Position numbers and translations under genes: made by a program. Below the pieces are notes generated by a model. The model had not been told where the DNA came from. It did no database searches and worked only from the letters and a program-made list of their open reading frames with translations. From NCBI RefSeq assembly GCF_013149275.1, contig NZ_JABGNA010000001.1, positions 124,001 through 188,000 on the forward strand: a stretch of 64,000 bases of DNA, given 5' to 3'. Source of the stretch: Mucilaginibacter sp. SG564. GTDB taxonomy: Bacteria; Bacteroidota; Bacteroidia; Sphingobacteriales; Sphingobacteriaceae. Below, one piece after another: positions 1 to 7,438 of this stretch (the first letter of the stretch is position 1; each line of letters starts with the position of its first letter).

Positions 1-1883
1 ATGCCCTTATTGGTGCTTATCCAAAGATTGCCACGATTGTCCTCCTTAATAGCATAAGTGTAATTATTGGGCAGGCCATCTTTTGTTTTAAAAACGGTGA
101 AGCGGCCGGTTTTGGGATCAAAACGATTTAGTCCGTCGAAAGTGCATACCCATATATTACCGTTAAGGTCTTCCAACAGATCGACCGCTTTGTTGTTGCT
201 GATGCTGTTTGCTGATTCATCATGCTTGTAAGAGGTAAAAGTACCCGTTTGCTGATCAAAACGGTTAAGACCTCCTTCGCCGGTGCCTATCCACAGATTG
301 CCTTTGGAGTCGACCAACAATGAATTGATAATGTTATCACTAATGCTTTTAGGATCATTGGGGTTATGTTTATAGTGGATGAACTTATTGGTTTTAGGAT
401 TATACAGGTCGAGCCCCTGACCAAATGTACCTATCCATATTTTATGATCGGGTGTGGCAGTAATGGCGTATATGTTATTGCCGGATAAACTGCTGCTATC
501 ATCAGGGTTATGGGTGTATGATTTAAACCGGTGGGTTTGCATGTTCATGACACTAACGCCGTTGCCCCAGGTGGCTATCCACAGGTTGTTGTTATCATCG
601 TCCTGCATGTCCAGAATATAATTCCCGGATATGCCACTTTTGTCGTTTTCGCGGTGTTTGTAGGTTGTGAAAATCCCATTATCAGGGTTAAATAAATTTA
701 ATCCCCCGCCGTCGGTGCCAATCCATATACCGCCTTTTTTATCCTGGTAAAAGCTTAATACATAGTTGTTTGATAAGCTTTCGGGCAGAGAGCTGTGTTT
801 GTAGTATGAAAAGTTCTCGGTGGTTTTTCTGTATAGGTTAATGCCCGAAGAAAAAGTGCCAACCCACATATTACCGATATTATCCTTTAATATGGCATCA
901 ACAGAGTTACTGGCTATAGTGGTGTTGTCGATATCATCATGATAGTGGTTTGTAAATTTATTTTCGGCGTAATTGTATATACTTATCCCGCCATTATTAA
1001 TGCCCACCCAGATGTTTTGATCGCTATCTTCGGCAATGGCTTGTATGTAATTGCCCGAAAGCGAGTTGCTGTTACCCGGAATGTTTTTAAAGTTTTTAAA
1101 AGTGCCTGTATGGTCGTCATACAAATTTAAACCGCCGTTATCCCAGGTACCTATCCATAAACGTTGGTGGCTGTCTTCAAAAATAGCGGTGATGTAATTG
1201 GATGATACCGATCCGGCAACCTTATCATTGTGTTTAAAACAGGTAAAGTTTTTGGTTTGGATATTAAAGCGGCTTAACCCACCGGATGTTGTCCCGATCC
1301 ATAAATTGTTCCGGCTATCGAGATAAATTGTTCTGGTGTTATTATCACTTAGGGTATTAGGATCAGCATCACTGTGTTTGTAGTGGGTGAACTTATTTTT
1401 GCCGATCTCGAATTTATCAAAGCCCGCATCCTGGTAGCTGATCCATAAATTGCCTTTTTTATCAAAAACAAGCCCTGTTAAGTTATTGCTTGCTACGGTA
1501 TTTGCAGTTTTTCTACTATGCAGATAATGATAAAACCGGTTTTTTTTACGATCATATTTATTAAGGCCCCCACCCATAGTGGCTATCCAAAGGTCTCTGT
1601 TCTTATCTTCGGCAATATGAGTTACATAGTTATTACTAAGACTTGTGCTATCCGCGATATTGTTCTGAAAAACTTTAAATTTATTACCGTCAAAACGGTT
1701 TAAACCATCAAGGGTGCCCACCCATATAAAACCATAGCTACCCTGGAAAATAGTATTAACGTTGAGTTCTGATAAATTAGAGCGACTACCTATGCGCTGA
1801 AAATGCAAAGGCGGCTTTTGCGCGAACACATATAATGAGATAGCCTGGAAAAGTAAAATAAAATAAAGCTTACAACCCCTCAT
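1..1883 (-). CDS. Two-component regulator propeller sensor, N-terminal part (gene runs off left edge)
   Basis: Reading the minus strand from the ATG at 1883 gives 627 uninterrupted codons up to the window edge, so only the N-terminal part is visible. Residues 1-21 look like a Sec signal peptide (MRGCKLYFILLFQAISLYVFA). The rest is about 13 copies of a roughly 45-50 residue repeat with the core (N/D)(L/I)W(I/V)GTxxGGLNxFD followed by FxxYKH, which is the Reg_prop repeat of periplasmic beta-propeller sensors. In Bacteroidota such propellers normally precede a Y_Y_Y domain, one membrane helix and a histidine kinase, often in a one-protein hybrid two-component system that senses glycans. Those downstream parts lie outside the window, so kinase function is inferred. 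No consensus promoter box was found upstream. Confidence 0.9.
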   Translation of the reverse strand, partial: MRGCKLYFILLFQAISLYVFAQKPPLHFQRIGSRSNLSELNVNTIFQGSYGFIWVGTLDGLNRFDGNKFKVFQNNIADSTSLSNNYVTHIAEDKNRDLWIATMGGGLNKYDRKKNRFYHYLHSRKTANTVASNNLTGLVFDKKGNLWISYQDAGFDKFEIGKNKFTHYKHSDADPNTLSDNNTRTIYLDSRNNLWIGTTSGGLSRFNIQTKNFTCFKHNDKVAGSVSSNYITAIFEDSHQRLWIGTWDNGGLNLYDDHTGTFKNFKNIPGNSNSLSGNYIQAIAEDSDQNIWVGINNGGISIYNYAENKFTNHYHDDIDNTTIASNSVDAILKDNIGNMWVGTFSSGINLYRKTTENFSYYKHSSLPESLSNNYVLSFYQDKKGGIWIGTDGGGLNLFNPDNGIFTTYKHRENDKSGISGNYILDMQDDDNNNLWIATWGNGVSVMNMQTHRFKSYTHNPDDSSSLSGNNIYAITATPDHKIWIGTFGQGLDLYNPKTNKFIHYKHNPNDPKSISDNIINSLLVDSKGNLWIGTGEGGLNRFDQQTGTFTSYKHDESANSISNNKAVDLLEDLNGNIWVCTFDGLNRFDPKTGRFTVFKTKDGLPNNYTYAIKEDNRGNLWISTNKG

Positions 1884-2095
1884 TATATCAAATGAATTAT
1901 GACTTATTGGTAGTGAATAATTACATGAAATGTTTATCTAATTTACTAAAATACGCTTAAATAAACAGTATTTACATATGACTATTTAAACGCAAGAAAA
2001 TGATAACTGGTTGTATTGTAGAGTAAAGGTGCAGTTAGTTGTTTAGCCAAAGTATATAATAAATAGGCCATGTATGTATAATGGCTCAATAACCA

Positions 2096-2103
2096 TATTT
2101 TTG
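2096..2103 (+). promoter_or_regulatory. -7 box TATTTTTG of the VF530 gene, leaderless spacing
   Basis: TATTTTTG matches the Bacteroidota -7 consensus TAnnTTTG and ends 4 nt before the ATG at 2108, so transcription would begin at or very near the start codon. No clear -33 TTTG is visible. Confidence 0.45.
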
Positions 2104-2107
2104 CCTT

Positions 2108-2329
2108 ATGCAACAACAAAGCAAGGATCCGCTGCACGGTAAAACATTACAGGTAATATTGGAAGAGCTTTTGGCCCGGTTTGGGTGGGAAGAGTTAGAC
2201 AAGCGTATCCGTATTAATTGCTTTCATGATAGCCCCAGCATATCGTCAAGCCTTAAATTTTTGCGTAAAACCCCCTGGGCACGTAAAAAGGTCGAGGATT
2301 TGTATATAGCCAGCTGCGTAAAGGCTTAG
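2108..2329 (+). CDS. VF530 (DUF2132) family DNA-binding protein
   Basis: This 73-residue protein matches the small VF530 family almost end to end. It has the opening SKDPLHGKTLQVIL, the central FGWEELDKRIRINCF and the closing SSLKFLRKTPWARKKVEDLY. Family members are compact helical proteins found across Gram-negative bacteria; DNA binding is the family annotation and the biological role is not established. The last bases overlap the convergent helicase-like gene by 4 bp, so the two stop codons interlock (TTAG). A consensus -7 box sits 4 nt before the ATG, which suggests a leaderless mRNA. Family assignment is confident; function is not known. Confidence 0.9.
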   Translation: MQQQSKDPLHGKTLQVILEELLARFGWEELDKRIRINCFHDSPSISSSLKFLRKTPWARKKVEDLYIASCVKA

Positions 2330-3639
2330 TGCTTACGTTTGTTGTTCATCTTTGCTTTCTGGCCCGAACTGTAGTTGTAAGTTTTTGCATTAGCGGCCTT
2401 TTTTTCATGAAAAGCGGCGCCAACAACAGGGGCATCGGCGTTTGATTTGGCCGGTTTTTTATCCGCTTCCTCTTTTTTTGCTTTTATCTCCTTTTCGATA
2501 ACCAGTTCCTCGGGCAGCTCTGCTGTGGGGGTCTTTTTGCCGATGGCTTGCTCTATCTTTTTAACCTGGCTTAGTTCCAGATCGGTAGCAAAGGTAATAG
2601 CCAGGGTTTCCTGTTCACTGTCGGGTTCGTGATTGATGATGCGCTCCGTGAAAGTTTCTTTTTCCTGGGGCAGATCAAAATGAATGAGGAATGGGATACC
2701 GCTTAAATCGATAGTCTCATTATTTTCATTGGTTACGATCAAAACCCTTGAATTTTCGGCCGTCTTAAAATCTTCGATGTTTTTAAAACCATTGGTATCA
2801 AAAAACTGCGGGTTCAAAAAAGCTACCGCATCACGTAAACGGGAGTGAAGGCTTTTATATAGTTTATCTGCAGTGACTTTTGTGTTTACAAACACAACTG
2901 TCTTGGTGAACAATTCCTCGTCGTACAGGAATAAATTAAGCAAATTGAGCTTGGTGCCAAAGTTAGGCACGTTATAAAGCAATTGGGGATGTGTTTGAAG
3001 CGGCTGTTCTTCCAGTTCGTCCACCTCAATGATGGCCGGCTGATTCATGAAAGGTTCCAGCATTTTTTCCAGGCGGCTATGCATTACCTCGGTAAATACC
3101 AGGTGTTGACCACGCCCTATACTATTAGCCAGCTCCACAACCGGCAGCTGCAAACCTTTTTTAACTATCAGATCGGCATCGTCAATTACCAAAAGATCAA
3201 CCTTGTTCAGGTTAAGCGCCAGTTTTAGGTAAATGGCTCTTGCCCTGTCGGGGGTAGCTACCACAATGTCGGCTCCATCGGCTAAAGCATCCATCTGGGC
3301 TTCAATACCGGGGGCAACGTATAAGCCCACAATCGAAATGGATTTATTTTTGTTGAGCAATTCAAATTGTTCAATCACGGCCATTACCTGTTCTTTTTCT
3401 GGTACCAGGATCAACACACGCGGAACACCTTCCGGGGCGTAATTGAACCGGTTTAAAACACCCAGAACATAAGTAGTGGTTTTGCCGCTTCCCTCTGGAC
3501 CTATGGCAATAATATCCTGACCGCCAACTATACGGGTAAGCGTTTTTAATTGCAATTCTTTAGGGTTTGTAAAACCTGCTTCATTTACCGATCTAACCAG
3601 CTGCTTATTCAGCTTTAATTTTTCAAACCACACCATCAA
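2326..3639 (-). CDS. Degenerate DEAD/DEAH-box RNA helicase-like protein
   Basis: The 437-residue protein has the two-RecA-domain layout of DEAD-box helicases. Visible motifs are a Q-motif-like region (AGFTNPKELQ, 21-30), a good Walker A (GPEGSGKT, 47-54), TPDRA (129-133) and DDAD in place of DEAD (153-156). The later motifs are eroded: motif III SAT is replaced by TEV, the RGxD of motif V is not recognisable, and the arginine-rich motif VI (HRxGRxxR) is replaced by an acidic HEPDSEQE stretch. The last 80 residues are lysine- and alanine-rich, like the RNA-binding tails of cold-shock helicases. It may bind nucleotide or RNA without normal unwinding. The first two codons are both ATG, so the start could be one codon later. 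It converges on and overlaps the VF530 gene by 4 bp. Confidence 0.8.
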   Translation of the reverse strand: MMVWFEKLKLNKQLVRSVNEAGFTNPKELQLKTLTRIVGGQDIIAIGPEGSGKTTTYVLGVLNRFNYAPEGVPRVLILVPEKEQVMAVIEQFELLNKNKSISIVGLYVAPGIEAQMDALADGADIVVATPDRARAIYLKLALNLNKVDLLVIDDADLIVKKGLQLPVVELANSIGRGQHLVFTEVMHSRLEKMLEPFMNQPAIIEVDELEEQPLQTHPQLLYNVPNFGTKLNLLNLFLYDEELFTKTVVFVNTKVTADKLYKSLHSRLRDAVAFLNPQFFDTNGFKNIEDFKTAENSRVLIVTNENNETIDLSGIPFLIHFDLPQEKETFTERIINHEPDSEQETLAITFATDLELSQVKKIEQAIGKKTPTAELPEELVIEKEIKAKKEEADKKPAKSNADAPVVGAAFHEKKAANAKTYNYSSGQKAKMNNKRKH

Positions 3640-3664
3640 AAATTGTATTAAATATTTAAGAGGG

Positions 3665-3672
3665 CAAAATTA
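3665..3672 (-). promoter_or_regulatory. -7 box TAATTTTG of the helicase-like gene
   Basis: On the minus strand this reads TAATTTTG, a perfect TAnnTTTG box, 25 nt upstream of the ATG at 3639. Confidence 0.4.
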
Positions 3673-3719
3673 CCAATTTAACCGCTCATATTTTTTATAA
3701 AGATGAATTCAGGTGGTGT

Positions 3720-4200
3720 TTAGAAATAAATGCTACTGAAAAGGATGGTTGTGAGCATCAAACGCGGTATCGACTCACCTGGTCTACGCTTCGCTGGACC
3801 ACACTCTCTTCGCCTGCGGCGGAAAGATGGGAGCATAGATTTTTGTAATAAGGAACAAAGATATTTGCAGTCGCTCGGCTCCGGCCCACAGGTGTTGGGA
3901 AGACGGAAAAAGAGTGGAAGACAGTGCGATTCCCCTCTTGAGAGGGGTGGAGGGGTGTGTCCTTCCGCTTCATGAGCACACCCCTGCCACTGCACAAGTC
4001 TACACACCCCCTCTCAAGAGGGGAGCTTGATCGATAACATTATCTCTTCCCAACACCTGTGGGCCGGAGCCGAGCGACTGCTGGGATTCTTTATTTCTTT
4101 ATCCTTGCTCTTTGATCTAAAAATCATTGATCCATTCATCCCCTCTATGCGCGAAGCGGAGAGAGGGGTGACGAGCGTAGCGATGTCGGGGTGAGTCGTA
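3720..4200. repeat. 480-bp mosaic of nested inverted repeats in a 630-bp gene-free stretch (3640-4269)
   Basis: The gene-free stretch between the helicase-like and CDGSH genes is built of GC-rich inverted repeats. The outer pair is a perfect 37-bp repeat, 3867-3903 against 4045-4081, enclosing 141 bp. Nested inside is CCCCTCTTGAGAGGGG at 3932-3947 with a reverse-complementary copy at 4002-4023 (ACACACCCC followed by CTCTCAAGAGGGG). Smaller hairpins flank it, for example TGGTC/GACCA near 3780-3801 and CCCCTCT/AGAGGGG near 4140-4170. Several open frames cross the region on both strands, but they are artefacts of the symmetry. I see no gene, transposase or tRNA here. Confidence 0.75.
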
Positions 4201-4202
4201 TA

Positions 4203-4239
4203 AAATAAAAGTCCCCGTTGTATACAAACGGAGACTTTT
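4203..4239 (-). terminator. Hairpin terminator after the CDGSH gene
   Basis: Arms AAAAGTCCCCGTTG (4207-4220) and CAAACGGAGACTTTT (4225-4239) pair with small imperfections. On the minus strand the stem is followed by TTTTATTTTA, about 30 nt past the CDGSH stop codon. Confidence 0.6.
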
Positions 4240-4269
4240 ACGGGTATACAGATCAATGTAACCTGTGTT

Positions 4270-4494
4270 TTAAACTTTTTTAGGCGGCAGATCAAATGCT
4301 ATTGCGTTATGTTCAAAATGACCTTTGTGGGCACCATCGCAAAATGGTTTATTGGCCGACAGGCCGCAGCGGCAGATAGATAGTACGGTGCGGCCTTGTA
4401 AACCGTATACATTTCCTTGCGCGTCAACAATTTCAAAATCGCCGTCAACTTTTACAGAGCCGTTATTATTAATGGTAAGTCTGGTTTTCTCCAT
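4270..4494 (-). CDS. CDGSH iron-sulfur domain protein
   Basis: This is a 74-residue protein with a single CDGSH zinc-finger-like motif, CRCGLSANKPFCDGAHK. C41, C43, C52 and H56 are the expected Cys3-His ligands of a redox-active [2Fe-2S] cluster. The residues before it (roughly 3-40) form the short beta-strand lead-in seen in bacterial MitoNEET-like proteins. The domain is complete. Family members handle electron or cluster transfer and some respond to oxidative stress; the partner here is unknown. The gene has its own -7 box and its own terminator, so it appears monocistronic. Confidence 0.9.
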   Translation of the reverse strand: MEKTRLTINNNGSVKVDGDFEIVDAQGNVYGLQGRTVLSICRCGLSANKPFCDGAHKGHFEHNAIAFDLPPKKV

Positions 4495-4510
4495 GTGTTA
4501 ATTTTTTGCG

Positions 4511-4518
4511 CAAAGTTA
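4511..4518 (-). promoter_or_regulatory. -7 box TAACTTTG of the CDGSH gene
   Basis: The minus strand reads TAACTTTG, a perfect TAnnTTTG, 16 nt upstream of the ATG at 4494. A matching -33 TTTG is not obvious. Confidence 0.45.
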
Positions 4519-4662
4519 ACCAATAGCGGTACCTGTAAATGGCCTATTTGCTATTTAGAGTTGTTCCGGATTACGGTAAAAATAGCTACAAATGACAAAT
4601 GAATGATGTACGAAACTTAATGTTGAAACACATAAGTTTTAGCTTTGTTATATATGGGGAAG

Positions 4663-4770
4663 AGAGTCAAGAATAAAAGAGTCAGGAATCAAGAGCAAAA
4701 GTGAAGGCGGCCAGTATCATCGCTGAATTTTTATTTTATTTTGATTCCTGACTCTTTTATTCTTGATTCT
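4663..4770. repeat. Family A heptad-word hairpin (AGARYCA) in the 312-bp spacer 4495-4806
   Basis: The left arm reads as 7-nt words AGAGTCA, AGAATAA, (one extra A), AGAGTCA, GGAATCA, AGAGCAA from 4663. The right arm from 4742 is the reverse complement, with words TGATTCC, TGACTCT, TTTATTCT, TGATTCT. The core 26 bp pair perfectly (4667-4692 with 4741-4766) around a 48-nt loop. The right arm ends about 36 nt before the aldo/keto reductase ATG. Apart from this element and the CDGSH promoter, the spacer holds nothing recognisable. Confidence 0.85.
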
Positions 4771-4806
4771 TAACCTTTTCCCTCATATGCATCAAAAACA
4801 CACACT

Positions 4807-5838
4807 ATGGAATACAGACAATTAGGAGCATCGGGATTAAAAGTACCCGTATTAAGTTTTGGAACGGCCACTTTTGGCGGCGGCAACGAGTTTTTTAAAG
4901 CCTGGGGAAATACACAGGTTGATGAGGCTAAAAAGCTGATCAACTTATGTTTGGATGCGGGTGTTAACTTTTTTGATACGGCCAATGTTTATTCGCGTGG
5001 CTTATCAGAAGAAATATTGGGCCAGGCGCTGGAAGGTTTGCGTAACCGCGTACTTATCTCGTCAAAAGCTACTTTTACTATGGGCGATGGAGCCAACGAT
5101 TATGGCTCATCTCGTTTCCATCTGATTCAGCAATGCGAAGCCAGCCTGCGCCGCCTGAATACCGATTATATTGATGTTTATCATATGCATGGTTTTGATG
5201 GTACCACACCTGTTGAAGAAACCCTGCGTGCCCTTGACGACCTGGTAACCAGCGGTAAGATCCGTTATATCGCGGCCTCTAATTTTTCGGGCTGGCACCT
5301 GATGAAATCGCTTTCGGTATCTGAGCGTTATGGTTGGAGCAGGTATGTTGGCCATCAGGCTTATTATTCATTGCTTGATCGTGAGTTTGAGTGGGAACTG
5401 ATGCCGCTGGGTATCGACCAAAAAGTGGGTACCATAGTTTGGAGTCCGCTGGCATCTGGCCAGTTAAGCGGTAAATATCGCAGGGGGCAGCCTATTCCGC
5501 AAGATAACAGGAGGGCGCAAGGCGGCAGCCATGGTCCGGAAACAAACCTGGAACGTTTATACAATATTGTTGAAGCGTTGGACGAGGTGGCCGAAGAAAC
5601 CGGTAAATCGGTAGCGCAGGTATCGCTTAACTGGTTGTTACAAAGACCAACCGTAGCCAATCTGGTTATAGGAGCCCGCAATGAAGAGCAGTTGAAACAA
5701 AACCTGGCAGCTGTTGGCTGGAACCTGACTATCGAGCAGGTTAAAAAACTGGATGCTGCCAGTGATGTGGATCCTATTTATCCGTACTGGCATCAGCGCC
5801 AGAATACCACTTTAAATCCGCTGCCGATACAGTATTAA
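4807..5838 (+). CDS. Aldo/keto reductase
   Basis: The 343-residue NADPH-dependent oxidoreductase has a TIM barrel of the aldo/keto reductase superfamily. The catalytic tetrad is visible as D57 and Y62 (FFDTANVYS), K87 (ISSKAT) and H128 (DVYHMHGFD). The C-terminal cofactor-binding segment GARNEEQLKQNL is intact and the length is normal. It resembles the YajO/Gfo-like AKR branch that reduces sugar or aromatic aldehydes; the substrate is unknown. It is followed on the same strand by a YjbR-like gene. Family A word hairpins flank it on both sides (4663-4770 and 5842-5946). Confidence 0.92.
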   Translation: MEYRQLGASGLKVPVLSFGTATFGGGNEFFKAWGNTQVDEAKKLINLCLDAGVNFFDTANVYSRGLSEEILGQALEGLRNRVLISSKATFTMGDGANDYGSSRFHLIQQCEASLRRLNTDYIDVYHMHGFDGTTPVEETLRALDDLVTSGKIRYIAASNFSGWHLMKSLSVSERYGWSRYVGHQAYYSLLDREFEWELMPLGIDQKVGTIVWSPLASGQLSGKYRRGQPIPQDNRRAQGGSHGPETNLERLYNIVEALDEVAEETGKSVAQVSLNWLLQRPTVANLVIGARNEEQLKQNLAAVGWNLTIEQVKKLDAASDVDPIYPYWHQRQNTTLNPLPIQY

Positions 5839-5841
5839 TGG

Positions 5842-5946
5842 AGAATCAAGGGGTAAGAGTCAAGAATCAAGAAAAACGTCAGGATAAAATGTTTTCTTTT
5901 AACAGGAAACCCTTATCTTGATTCTTGACTCTTACCTCTTGACTCT
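5842..5946. repeat. Family A heptad-word hairpin between aldo/keto reductase and YjbR genes
   Basis: The left arm is five heptads in register from 5842 (AGAATCA, AGGGGTA, AGAGTCA, AGAATCA, AGAAAAA). The right arm is four from 5919 (TGATTCT, TGACTCT, TACCTCT, TGACTCT). A 21-bp core pairs perfectly (5852-5872 with 5916-5936). The array begins 3 nt after the upstream stop codon and ends 7 nt before the next ATG, so it is essentially the whole spacer. Confidence 0.87.
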
Positions 5947-5953
5947 ATCAACT

Positions 5954-6310
5954 ATGGCTACAGACATGTTTACTTTTATGCAGTTTATGCGTGCTACCCT
6001 GCTGTCGCTGCCGGGGGTAACCGAAAAAATGCACTTTGAACATCCCGCATTTTATGTAAATAATAAAATAATGGCCAATGTAAAGCTAAAAGACGATTTG
6101 GTAGCCGTGCATACCCTGGAACGTGAAAAGTGGATGGCTATTGATCCTGATACCTTTTTTATTACCGATCATTATCGCAACTACAAATATATGGCGGTAC
6201 GGCTGGAAACTGTAAAGCCAGATGATCTGAAAAAGCTGCTGATCACTGCATGGCGAAACCGGGCTACTCAAAAACTGATCAGGGAATATGAGGCGCGGTT
6301 GCTGCAGTGA
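5954..6310 (+). CDS. MmcQ/YjbR family protein
   Basis: The protein is 118 residues, starting at the ATG at 5954. A longer frame begins at an upstream TTG, but those codons are the right arm of the heptad hairpin, so I reject that extension. Family hallmarks are LPGVTEKMHFEHPAFYVNNKIMA near the N-terminus, MAIDPDTFFITDHY in the middle and the C-terminal DLKKLLITAWRNRATQKLIREYE. YjbR proteins have a CyaY-like fold and are annotated as DNA-binding, but their function is unresolved. The gene is followed by a strong terminator. Confidence 0.88.
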   Translation: MATDMFTFMQFMRATLLSLPGVTEKMHFEHPAFYVNNKIMANVKLKDDLVAVHTLEREKWMAIDPDTFFITDHYRNYKYMAVRLETVKPDDLKKLLITAWRNRATQKLIREYEARLLQ

Positions 6311-6340
6311 TTTGCCGAATTGCATCTTCGGAAGTAAAAC

Positions 6341-6367
6341 AAAAGCCCGCCACCTGGGCGGGCTTTT
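6341..6367. terminator. Bidirectional terminator
   Basis: AAAAGCCCGCC (6341-6351) pairs perfectly with GGCGGGCTTTT (6357-6367) around a 5-nt loop. T-runs follow in both orientations, fitting the convergent YjbR and repeat-lipoprotein genes. Confidence 0.8.
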
Positions 6368-6411
6368 TGCTAAATGCGTATACCAGTTACGCTTCAGCCA
6401 ATAGCTTTTAT

Positions 6412-7128
6412 TTATAATTTTTTAATAACTACAGTATTACCAGTACTGGAAATGATCACCCAGCCGACAGGTGTACCCTGGCCGCTGATTATGGTTAATT
6501 GTGTGCCCGAAGGATAACCCTGTATCATGGTGATTTCCTTTACACTTCCCAATGCATCGGTGTTGGTAACAATCCACCCGGCAGGGGTTACCTGACCACC
6601 TATGATGTTGATTTTTGTTCCCGTAGGATAGCCTTGTATCATGGTGATCTCCTTTATGCTTCCCAGCGCATTGGTGTTGGTAACAATCCACCCGGCAGGT
6701 GTGCCCTGACCGCCTATGATGTTGATTTTTGTTCCTGTAGGGTAGCCTTGTATCATGGTAATTACTTTAACATCGCCCAGGGCTGTTGTGTTGGTAACAA
6801 TCCACCCGGTAGGGGTAACCTGTCCGCCTAAAATGGTAAGCTGATAACCTGTTGGCAGTCCGTCAAATTTGGTGATGGTTACATTACTTCCTGATTTGCC
6901 CGTAATTATCCACCCTTGCGGAATTGGCTGTCCGCTTTGGATAGTTTGGGTTTCGGGGATGGTGTTTAAGATTATATCCCTTGGTTTCGGAGATTCGGTT
7001 CCATCGTTTTGTACTACAGATTTATCCTTTTCAGGCGGGGTGATTTGCGAACCTTTTTTACAACTACTAATTACAACAGTAATTAAGCAAACAGCCGCAA
7101 GCAGCGATGATAAGTATTTTTTTGACAT
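6412..7128 (-). CDS. Lipoprotein with tandem 38-residue repeats, function unknown
   Basis: The 238-residue protein starts with a lipoprotein signal peptide ending VISSC (Cys23), so it should be membrane-anchored after Lgt/LspA processing. A short charged linker (24-64) follows. From there the protein is tandem repeats: a 36-residue leader copy at 65-100, three 38-residue copies at 101-138, 139-176 and 177-214, and a partial capping copy at 215-238. The repeat core is GGQ(V/G)TP(A/T)GWIVTNT, then ITMIQGYP(T/S)GT. I do not recognise the repeat as a named family. Regular Gly, Pro and Trp spacing suggests a repetitive beta structure on the cell surface or in the periplasm. It faces the YjbR gene across a shared terminator. 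Confidence 0.8.
   Translation of the reverse strand: MSKKYLSSLLAAVCLITVVISSCKKGSQITPPEKDKSVVQNDGTESPKPRDIILNTIPETQTIQSGQPIPQGWIITGKSGSNVTITKFDGLPTGYQLTILGGQVTPTGWIVTNTTALGDVKVITMIQGYPTGTKINIIGGQGTPAGWIVTNTNALGSIKEITMIQGYPTGTKINIIGGQVTPAGWIVTNTDALGSVKEITMIQGYPSGTQLTIISGQGTPVGWVIISSTGNTVVIKKL
6487..6828 (-). repeat. Three tandem 114-bp coding repeats
   Basis: Exact 114-bp units at 6715-6828, 6601-6714 and 6487-6600 encode the three full 38-residue repeats of the lipoprotein. Their DNA is closely similar, especially the last two copies, which points to recent duplication or gene conversion. Confidence 0.85.
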
Positions 7129-7438
7129 GGTTTAGGTGTTTATTTGATGTTTAAATACTGTTATCAATATCTGCCTAATATTTTACGGCAGCAATAGGTG
7201 AAAACACGGTATTTGAAAACAAGGGGGATTAAGTATGCCATTAGATATTCTTATCAGCATTGATGTTCAGGCAACTTTATGCGTAAAATTACGTACGTAA
7301 AAGGGTATAATTACCTGCGAAAAATGATAAATTATGATTTACCTTTATATAGTAAATGATCGCGGCTAATAGCTGCTCAACGGGCTTAAAAATAGCAGCG
7401 GTCAAACCTAAATCTTATCACTTTAAACCTTACCTGTC
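7129..7438. other. 310-bp spacer between divergent genes
   Basis: This AT-rich spacer must hold the promoters of the repeat lipoprotein (minus) and the CHAP-like gene (plus). I found no exact TAnnTTTG box, hairpin, word array or open frame worth calling. Confidence 0.5.

Noticed and set aside
3720..4295. Several open reading frames on both strands in the 3.7-4.3 kb region
   Set aside because: They run through nested inverted repeats, have biased Arg/Ser/Pro-rich compositions and no family resemblance; symmetry of the repeats keeps stops out on both strands.
5918..5953. Extended TTG start for the YjbR-like gene
   Set aside because: The extra codons are the right arm of a family A word hairpin.
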